This document shows positions 1-4,752 of a stretch of DNA of 32,839 bases, piece after piece. Position numbers and translations under genes: made by a program. The DNA is from Candidatus Uhrbacteria bacterium. Its GTDB lineage: Bacteria > Patescibacteriota > Patescibacteriia > JACQRZ01. Each line of letters opens with the position of its first letter. Within the stretch, counting starts at the first letter, position 1. The stretch lies in NCBI GenBank assembly GCA_016209345.1, contig JACQWH010000026.1, positions 1 to 32,839 on the forward strand, in the 5' to 3' direction. The notes beneath the pieces were generated by a model that was given only the letters and a program-made list of their open reading frames with translations, had not been told where the DNA came from and made no database searches.

Positions 1-139
1 TCCGGCTCATTTCCAGCCAATTTCGCCCCAAAAATGCGCTGAACTCGTCGGAATACAGCAAGTATTCCTTCTCATTCATCATCATTTTTGGAACAAAATT
101 GTCATGGAACTGACCGGGAAGCTATTTTTCACCACTCTC
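1..139. mobile_element. Decayed copy of a miniature inverted-repeat element, cut by the window start
   Basis: This stretch aligns with the inside of the complete 170-bp element at 23674-23843. Shared blocks are ccggctcattt, ttcgccccaaaaa, gcgctgaactcgt, ttttggaacaaaa and tgaccgggaag, in the same order and spacing. The 3' end (about 122-139) is only a weak match to the terminal inverted repeat of the intact copy (about 11 of 18 positions), so this copy looks eroded. Its 5' end lies outside the window. A small hairpin, ggaatac-agcaa-gtattcc, occupies about 51-69. Confidence 0.6.
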
Positions 140-165
140 AAAAGTACTTTATCATAGTAAAGTAA

Positions 166-195
166 TTGTGTCAAGGGGCTGCGCTGGTTTATGAT
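166..195 (+). promoter_or_regulatory. Possible sigma70-type promoter
   Basis: TTGTGT (166-171) and TATGAT (190-195) are separated by 18 bases. This would start transcription near 202, about 23 bases before the small ORF at 225. The match is partial, so this is a weak call. Confidence 0.3.
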
Positions 196-224
196 ATTCT
201 TGACGTCAAGAAGGGGTTCGTATC

Positions 225-386
225 ATGTCGAAGGAAAAGGTCTTCTCATGGAATGATAAGAAAATCCATTCAGTGCGTAAAACATGCTATAGCATGTTTT
301 ACGCACTGAAACACTATCCAATCACTATTCACGATGAACCGATGGGGAAATTGGTGTCAGAAATTGGTGTCAAGTCCGAATTTTGA
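225..386 (+). CDS. Possible small protein of 53 residues, unknown function
   Basis: An ATG at 225 opens a 53-codon frame, MSKEKVFSWNDKKIHS... to ...EIGVKSEF, ending at TGA 384-386. It has an AAGGGG-type ribosome site about 8 bases upstream, a candidate promoter at 166-195, and a strong hairpin with a T-rich tail over its stop codon, so it is arranged like a complete short transcription unit. Against it, the middle of the frame (about codons 16-29) is simply a translated 42-bp palindrome whose second copy at 16731 is not read in this frame, and the C-terminus is the arm of another hairpin. I recognise no family. It may be a fortuitous ORF across repeat DNA or a remnant. Confidence 0.25.
   Translation: MSKEKVFSWNDKKIHSVRKTCYSMFYALKHYPITIHDEPMGKLVSEIGVKSEF
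269..310. repeat. 42-bp perfect palindrome, copy 1
   Basis: The two halves 269-289 and 290-310 are exact reverse complements. The outer arm reads agtgcgtaaaa and the centre catgctatagcatg. A near-identical palindrome lies at 16731-16766; the only difference inside the shared core is a C/G pair here (283 and 296) replaced by T/A there, which keeps the symmetry. There is no T-tract directly after it, so it is not a standard terminator. Confidence 0.85.
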
Positions 387-420
387 ACAAAATTCGGACT
401 TGACACCAATTTTGCCCTTT
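361..420 (+). terminator. 24-bp perfect hairpin with T-rich tail
   Basis: Arms 361-384 and 389-412 are perfect reverse complements around a 4-base loop (gaac), followed by ttgccctttttt. The arm contains ggtgtcaagtccg, and aaattggtgtca is duplicated just upstream (349-360 against 361-371), suggesting a repeat element. It could terminate transcription from 202 onwards or be the hairpin end of a dispersed repeat; the two readings are compatible. Confidence 0.6.
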
Positions 421-517
421 TTTAATCTTCTTGATACACTGTATTGACTGGATCTCCCCGATGGTCCGATGACTCCGCTGAGGATGCATAGCGGATTCCT
501 TCGGAGCCAGCGGGGGA

Positions 518-1201
518 ATGACATATATGTTTCACAAAAAAAAACAGAAAAAGATATACCCACTTCTCATCGCGCTGTGTGCTTTCATAATCGGGGCGGG
601 ACTTTTTTTTGTTTTCCAAGAGCGGGAAGCGCCTCAGGCGGCTGAGCAGAACAGCGCTCCGCAAGAACGTACCGCGCAAGATGAGAATAAGCCGATCATC
701 AACGAGCACGATGGTATTACTGAAATTTCACTGGCAAACGCGGAGAAAATCGTCAATAAGCCATCTTTGGAGCAGCTCAAGGAGTTTCGCAAGCGAAGCG
801 AGGAGCTGGTAAAAGAGGCCGCGGAAAGTAGAGAGAAAAAAATCGTTCATTTGCGAGACGCAGAATTAGAGGTGCTCCCTCTCTATACCTTTGAAGAGCA
901 AAAAAGAGGATTGATTGGCGTTGATTTTTTACCAAAGGATTCCGGAATGCTTTTTGTATTTCAGATGGACGATGCGGGACGCGGATTCGGTACAAAAAGC
1001 ATGAAGTTTCCACTTGACTACATCTGGATGAACAGCGATCTGACGGTGGTCCATTTGACAAAAAATGTTCCACCTGATTTTCCCGGTACTATTATGAGTA
1101 TATGGCCCGCGAGATATGTCATCGAGGCAAACGTCGGATTTATCGACGCGAATGGCATTGCCGTGGGGGATGTCGCCACATTTGAACATATCCCCCATTA
1201 G
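518..1201 (+). CDS. Membrane-anchored DUF192 family protein
   Basis: A 227-residue protein with a short basic N-terminus, one hydrophobic segment (about residues 14-33) and a charged, Glu/Gln/Lys-rich linker to about residue 110. The C-terminal DUF192 domain (about 118-225) shows the family pattern RGLIGV-(L)PKDSGMLFVF, a hydrophobic core around LDYIWMNSDLTVVHL, and the closing ...ARYVIEANVGFIDANGIAVGDVATF. DUF192 proteins are small beta-rich secreted or anchored proteins of unclear function, so no biochemical role is claimed. It should face outward on a single N-terminal anchor. ATG 527 has a better spaced GGGGG ribosome site than ATG 518; both are in frame. The ATG at 518 lies in a gaatgacatat motif also present in the mutY insertion, so the start region may derive from a repeat. 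Confidence 0.8.
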   Translation: MTYMFHKKKQKKIYPLLIALCAFIIGAGLFFVFQEREAPQAAEQNSAPQERTAQDENKPIINEHDGITEISLANAEKIVNKPSLEQLKEFRKRSEELVKEAAESREKKIVHLRDAELEVLPLYTFEEQKRGLIGVDFLPKDSGMLFVFQMDDAGRGFGTKSMKFPLDYIWMNSDLTVVHLTKNVPPDFPGTIMSIWPARYVIEANVGFIDANGIAVGDVATFEHIPH

Positions 1202-1306
1202 AGGAGGCAGTAGCTTGTAGCCAGTAGGTTATAGTAAAAGCACGCCACCCCTACCTTCTACCAGCTACCTTCTACCTTCTACAAGCTACCAGCTACTTCT
1301 TAATAT
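1202..1306. repeat. Low-complexity TACC/TTCTACC repeat with inverted arms
   Basis: The gap before the antiporter gene is filled by imperfect repeats of ctaccttcta and ctaccagcta. gtagcttgtag (1210-1220) is the exact reverse complement of ctacaagctac (1279-1289), so the block can form a large hairpin. It ends a few bases before ATG 1307, and no Shine-Dalgarno sequence is visible. Confidence 0.6.
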
Positions 1307-2254
1307 ATGGTTGTTTCCGCCTTCATCATCGCACTGTTTTTTCTTTTCTATCTTTTGGGTAAAAGTGCGGATGTTGTTGTCAAGCGTGTTCGGATTATCA
1401 GCGAACGGCTTGGCATCCATGTTTTTTTCATGGGGATTATCCTGGGATTGTTTACGACGCTGCCCGAGATCACCATTGCGGTCAACTCGCTTATCAACAA
1501 CATTCCCGATATTTCACTGGGGAACCTCATGGGGGGATTTATTGTTTTGCTTGGGCTTATCTTGGGAACGAGTTTAATAGCGAGCCGGCGCGTGCATACG
1601 GACGGGAATCTCATGCATTTTGCGCCCATGCTCTGTTATTTTTTTCTCCCATTCCTTTTTTTGACCGACGGAGAGATGTCGCGCATTGAGAGCTTCGTTC
1701 TCGTTGTCGCATATTTTGTCGTCCTTGTGCACGTCTATCGTTCGTATAAGAACGATATCACGAAAGACAAGCAGATTGTTAAGATTCGCACCGCAACGAT
1801 ATTGAAAGATATTTTCATCATTTTTTTTGGTATCGTATCGCTGGCCCTCCTTTCCACGGGAATCATTCGTCTGACTGAAGGGTTCTTGCTCGAAGTACAC
1901 GTCTCTCAGTTTCTTATCGGCGTGCTGCTTTTTAGTGTCGGGACGAATTTGCCCGAGATTATCGTGGCATTTCGCGCATGGCAAAAGTCGATGAAAGAGC
2001 TTACGCTGAGTAATCTGGCAGGGTCTGCATTGGCCGATCCGTTGGTCATTGGCATCATGTCGTTCATTCAGCCCTACCATCTTCAGGTCAATGCCGTGTA
2101 TTATATTTTTATGGCATTCAATGCTTTGCTTTTCATCCTTGTCGGTATTTTTTATAAAACAGGGAAAGTATTGAGCAGAAAAGAGGGGATTGCGCTCCTC
2201 GCAATGTATGGTATCTTTCTTAGTGCAGAGCTCGCATTTGGACTTAAAATTTAA
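1307..2254 (+). CDS. Sodium/calcium exchanger family (CaCA) membrane antiporter
   Basis: A 315-residue polytopic membrane protein with about ten hydrophobic segments in two homologous halves, as in the CaCA superfamily (YrbG/CaxA-like). Each half carries the expected alpha-repeat: residues about 45-78 have FTTLPEITIAVNSLI..DISLGNLMGG, and about 205-245 have FSVGTNLPEIIVAFRA...LTLSNLAGSALADP. The paired acidic residues in (T/N)LPEI and the small-residue-rich following helix are the ion-coordinating elements of the family. The role is probably exchange of Ca2+ or another cation against Na+ or H+ across the cytoplasmic membrane; the exact ion cannot be read from sequence. The length is normal. 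The start at 1307 follows a TACC-type repeat, not a Shine-Dalgarno site. The next gene starts 12 bases after the stop. Confidence 0.88.
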   Translation: MVVSAFIIALFFLFYLLGKSADVVVKRVRIISERLGIHVFFMGIILGLFTTLPEITIAVNSLINNIPDISLGNLMGGFIVLLGLILGTSLIASRRVHTDGNLMHFAPMLCYFFLPFLFLTDGEMSRIESFVLVVAYFVVLVHVYRSYKNDITKDKQIVKIRTATILKDIFIIFFGIVSLALLSTGIIRLTEGFLLEVHVSQFLIGVLLFSVGTNLPEIIVAFRAWQKSMKELTLSNLAGSALADPLVIGIMSFIQPYHLQVNAVYYIFMAFNALLFILVGIFYKTGKVLSRKEGIALLAMYGIFLSAELAFGLKI

Positions 2255-2266
2255 CCACGCGCATTT

Positions 2267-2638
2267 ATGATCAACGAAGGAGAAAAGAGAGAAGAAGATG
2301 ACGGGATCGATAGGGTCGTTCGTCCAGAGCTCGATTCATTCCTTACGGGGCTGCGCGATGCCATTCGCGGCGCAAACGCGGCCGTACAGGCGCGGAAGGA
2401 TGAGCTGGATTCCCTGCTTGACAAGCTTGCGCAGGCGGAAAGCAATCTTGCGGCGCTTGAGCACGATTCGCGACGCAAGTATGAACAAGTGCAGGCCCTT
2501 GCGGAAATGGAAAAAACGCTGAGAGAGATTCAGCACCTCACGAACCAAATGGGGACTCAGAATGCGGAGCAGCGTATGACCATACAGGCGATGGTTCAAA
2601 GTATTGAAGAGATTCTCGAGGCGACGGAGGAGAAGTAA
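2267..2638 (+). CDS. Small coiled-coil protein, unknown function
   Basis: A 123-residue, highly charged protein with no signal peptide or membrane segment. From about residue 20 to the end it is predicted helical, with heptad-like Leu/Ala spacing (LDSLLDKLAQAESNLAALEHD, MEKTLREIQHLTNQM), so it should form a coiled coil. It starts 12 bases after the antiporter gene, preceded by a purine-rich stretch, and ends 3 bases before rsmE, so it is probably co-transcribed with both. Its end, gaggagaag, supplies the ribosome site of rsmE. I recognise no family. Confidence 0.7.
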   Translation: MINEGEKREEDDGIDRVVRPELDSFLTGLRDAIRGANAAVQARKDELDSLLDKLAQAESNLAALEHDSRRKYEQVQALAEMEKTLREIQHLTNQMGTQNAEQRMTIQAMVQSIEEILEATEEK

Positions 2639-2641
2639 TCC

Positions 2642-3406
2642 ATGCGGCGCCATCGATTTTATCGTAAAGATTTTGTATCGACACATACCCTGCTTGAGGG
2701 TCGTGATATCACACATCAAGTCAGTCGAGTGCTCAGAATGAAAACGGGGGAGGAGATTGTGATATGGAATGGGGACGGGAAGGAGTATGTGTTTATGGTA
2801 GAAACCATAAGCGCAAAAGGGGTTCGCGGGCGCGTTGCGCGCATTGAGGAAAATACTTCCGAGCCCTCTGTACGCGTGACGCTGTATTGCGCGTTGCTCA
2901 AACGCGAGAATTTTGAGACCGTCTGCCAGAAGGCGACCGAAGCGGGCGTGTCGGGTATCGTACCGTTGATGACCGAGCGGACCGTCAAGGTGAAGATACA
3001 TTCTGATCGTGTGAGAAAAATAATACAGGAGGCCGCAGAGCAGTCCGGTCGGGCGCGCATTCCGGTATTATGCGACGCAATGAGTTTTTCCGAAGCGCTC
3101 AAGACGTGCGAAGGGATTGAGAGAGTTATTTTTTTTGATACGGCACAAAATGACATTTCGCATGACAGGTGCTTGCCCGGTCCTCAGGCGGGGAGAAAAC
3201 CCGATGTGATACGGGATCCTTTGGCCCAAGGTCTCGGGATGGCAGAAATTATTCACATATTCATCGGCCCTGAAGGCGGATGGAGCGATACGGAGCGTGC
3301 GGCCGCACAAAAGGCCGGACTCGATACTCGGTCACTGGGTCCGTTAACGCTTCGCGCTGAAACCGCGGCAATTGTTGCCTCATATCTGGCGGCGCATGGG
3401 TTATAG
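2642..3406 (+). CDS. rsmE: 16S rRNA (uracil-1498-N3)-methyltransferase RsmE
   Basis: A 254-residue SPOUT methyltransferase that would transfer a methyl group from S-adenosylmethionine to N3 of U1498 in 16S rRNA of the assembled 30S subunit. The N-terminal PUA-like domain (about 1-75) begins MRRHRFYRKDF and includes HQVSRVLRMKTGEEIVIWNGDGKEY. The knotted SPOUT domain shows the family signatures KRENFETVCQKATEAGVSGIVPLMTERTV (about 90-120), EAAEQSGRARIPVL (about 129-142), FIGPEGGWSDTE (about 206-217) and LGPLTLRAETAAI (about 230-243), which form the cofactor knot. A good GGAGGAG ribosome site precedes the ATG. A short extra loop (about 172-196) between the two halves is unusual but does not touch the signatures. 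It is followed after 10 bases by the YggU/DUF167 gene. Confidence 0.95.
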   Translation: MRRHRFYRKDFVSTHTLLEGRDITHQVSRVLRMKTGEEIVIWNGDGKEYVFMVETISAKGVRGRVARIEENTSEPSVRVTLYCALLKRENFETVCQKATEAGVSGIVPLMTERTVKVKIHSDRVRKIIQEAAEQSGRARIPVLCDAMSFSEALKTCEGIERVIFFDTAQNDISHDRCLPGPQAGRKPDVIRDPLAQGLGMAEIIHIFIGPEGGWSDTERAAAQKAGLDTRSLGPLTLRAETAAIVASYLAAHGL

Positions 3407-3416
3407 GGATCTCTTT

Positions 3417-3668
3417 ATGAAAATTTTTGTTCAGGTAAAACCAGGCGCACGCGAAACGAGCATCAAAAAAATCAATGAAACGTCCTACGCGGTTGCCGTC
3501 AAGGAGCGTCCCCAAGAGGGCAAGGCAAACGAAGCGGTCATCAAGGCGCTTGCAGGGCATTTCGATATGCCAAAGTCGCGAATCGATATTGTTCGGGGCC
3601 ATTCATCGTCGAGAAAACACGTGAATATCGATATGGAATATGCCAAACACGGAAAAGAAAAAAATTAA
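3417..3668 (+). CDS. DUF167 / YggU family protein
   Basis: An 83-residue protein beginning MKIFVQVKPGARET, matching the usual DUF167 opening, and continuing SYAVAVKERPQEGKANEAVIKALAGHFDMPKSRIDIVRGHSSSRKHVNI. The conserved P-x-(E/D)GKAN-x-A and the late GxxSxxK pattern define the family (YggU in E. coli), a small alpha/beta fold of unknown biochemical role. The start at 3417 is chosen because upstream in-frame starts would run back into rsmE and lengthen the protein beyond the family norm. The last 29 bases overlap the mutY-like gene, suggesting coupled translation. Confidence 0.9.
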   Translation: MKIFVQVKPGARETSIKKINETSYAVAVKERPQEGKANEAVIKALAGHFDMPKSRIDIVRGHSSSRKHVNIDMEYAKHGKEKN

Positions 3669-4575
3669 AACATTTCAAAAAATAATCCTTGAGTGGTTTA
3701 CAAAAAATGGCAGGCATGATTTGCCCTGGAGGCAGACGCAGAATCCTTATCGGATTTTGGTGTCCGAAGTGATGCTCCAGCAGACGCAGGTGGACAGGGT
3801 AAAGGAGAAATATAGCGTGTTTTTAAAGCATTTTTCGACGCCTAAGAAACTTGCCGCCGCCAGCCCGGCAGAAGTGCTGACAGTATGGAAAGGGCTTGGG
3901 TACAATCGCCGCGCACTATATCTCAAGCGCGCGGCAGAGGCGATTATTCGCGACCATCACGGACGATTCCCGCGTGCTGTTTTGGACATTGAAAAGCTTC
4001 CCGGCGTTGGTCCTTATACCGCCCGCGCGGTTGCCGTGTTTGCTTTCAACGAACCCCATGTTTTTATTGAGACCAATATCCGGCGGGTGTTTATTTATTT
4101 TTTTGGAGATGTTATTCCGCCGGAGGCCATCGGGGGAATCCAGAAAAAGAATAATTATGGGCTGGATCCCGCCCTTCGGCGGGATGACAAGGGGCGCGAG
4201 AATGACATATCAGATAAAGAGCTTTTACCCATTATTGAAAAAGCGCTGTATAAAAAAAACCCGCGACTGTGGTATAACGCGCTCATGGATTATGGCGCGC
4301 TCGCGCTTGGAGATATTCCTAATCCTAACCGGCGCAGCCGCCACTACGCGAAGCAGTCGCGCTTTGAGGGTTCGCGCCGCTATGCGCGGGCGAGCATACT
4401 GCATTATCTTCTCAAAAAAAAAGCAACCGTCCGCGAGCTGCACCGTTTCTTTTTGTCCGATCCGCATCTTGAACGATATGCGGACACACATTCTATTACG
4501 GATATCCTCACCTGTCTTAAAAAAGAGGGGTTTCTCGATGTATCACACGACAGGTGGAGCGTGAGTACAAAATGA
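3640..4575 (+). CDS. MutY-like A/G-specific adenine DNA glycosylase without iron-sulfur cluster
   Basis: A 311-residue HhH-GPD DNA glycosylase. Residues 28-50 (DLPWRQTQNPYRILVSEVMLQQTQ) match the MutY adenine-recognition and catalytic region, with catalytic Glu43. The helix-hairpin-helix is LPGVGPYTA (about 120-128). The position of the catalytic Asp (DGNV in E. coli MutY) reads FIETN, with Glu144. The four-cysteine [4Fe-4S] motif that normally follows ALMDYGA is absent; this part reads ALALGDIPNPNRRSRHYAKQSRF with no Cys. The usual C-terminal MutT-like 8-oxoG-recognition domain is not evident either; about 60 helical residues follow instead. Residues about 159-190 are an insertion encoded partly by a palindromic repeat (4161-4210). 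The probable role is base-excision repair in the cytoplasm, but lesion specificity is uncertain because of these differences. Confidence 0.82.
   Translation: MPNTEKKKIKTFQKIILEWFTKNGRHDLPWRQTQNPYRILVSEVMLQQTQVDRVKEKYSVFLKHFSTPKKLAAASPAEVLTVWKGLGYNRRALYLKRAAEAIIRDHHGRFPRAVLDIEKLPGVGPYTARAVAVFAFNEPHVFIETNIRRVFIYFFGDVIPPEAIGGIQKKNNYGLDPALRRDDKGRENDISDKELLPIIEKALYKKNPRLWYNALMDYGALALGDIPNPNRRSRHYAKQSRFEGSRRYARASILHYLLKKKATVRELHRFFLSDPHLERYADTHSITDILTCLKKEGFLDVSHDRWSVSTK
4161..4210. repeat. Palindromic element inserted in frame in the mutY-like gene
   Basis: atcccgcc (4166-4173) and ggcgggat (4178-4185) form a perfect 8-bp stem with a cttc loop, followed by gacaagg and then gaatgacatat (4200-4210). 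The string gaatgacatat recurs at 516-526 just after a ggattcc...gggg sequence at the start of the DUF192 gene. It encodes GLDPALRRDDKGRENDIS, out of character with the surrounding conserved protein. This resembles the Rickettsia palindromic element situation, where a selfish repeat sits in a coding gene without breaking the frame. Confidence 0.55.
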
Positions 4576-4598
4576 GTGACATTTGGATGTCACTCATT
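4571..4598 (+). terminator. Perfect hairpin at the mutY stop codon
   Basis: aatgagtgacat (4571-4582) and atgtcactcatt (4587-4598) form a 12-bp perfect stem with a ttgg loop. The TGA stop (4573-4575) is in the stem. No T-tract follows, so it may be an RNA 3'-end stabiliser or a weak terminator. Confidence 0.5.
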
Positions 4599-4646
4599 AG
4601 AAAAGGAAGTTATGCACAGCACTGGGGCTTTTCTTTTTTTTATTGG

Positions 4647-4655
4647 TGCTATAAT
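4647..4655 (+). promoter_or_regulatory. Extended -10 promoter for the giant surface-protein operon
   Basis: TGcTATAAT (4647-4655) is a perfect extended -10 element. The -35 region, gcttttc, is poor, as is typical when an extended -10 is present. Transcription would begin at about 4661-4663, coinciding with ATG 4662 of a short leader frame. Confidence 0.65.
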
Positions 4656-4661
4656 GCAAAT

Positions 4662-4748
4662 ATGAAGAAATATTTCTTTTCTCCATATTTTAATAATACA
4701 AATACGGTGAAGACGTGTTCGGCGTCTTCATTTTATTTTTTAACATAA
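4662..4748 (+). CDS. Possible leaderless 28-residue leader peptide
   Basis: ATG 4662 lies 6 bases after the -10 box and opens MKKYFFSPYFNNTNTVKTCS..., ending with TAA 4 bases before the giant gene. It would be translated from a leaderless message and spans the terminator-like hairpin at 4708-4741, the arrangement of a transcription attenuator. The peptide itself has no recognised family. It may equally be a chance frame. Confidence 0.25.
   Translation: MKKYFFSPYFNNTNTVKTCSASSFYFLT
4708..4741 (+). terminator. Terminator-like hairpin in the leader of the giant gene (possible attenuator)
   Basis: tgaagacg (4708-4715) pairs perfectly with cgtcttca (4723-4730) around a 7-base loop, followed by ttttatttttt. 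It lies between the extended -10 promoter (4655) and ATG 4753, so it would be transcribed before the giant gene and could limit or regulate expression. If the promoter call is wrong, it could simply end upstream transcription. Confidence 0.55.
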
Positions 4749-4752
4749 TTTT

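Noticed and set aside
269..310. dif-like Xer recombination site
   Set aside because: The arms recall XerC/XerD half-sites, but the spacer is about 14 bases instead of 6-8 and the sequence is fully symmetric, unlike functional dif sites.
4610..4618. TTATGCACA, a match to the DnaA box consensus, upstream of the giant gene
   Set aside because: It is a single isolated box with no cluster, no dnaA or dnaN nearby and no AT-rich unwinding region of the usual type, so it is not evidence for an origin.
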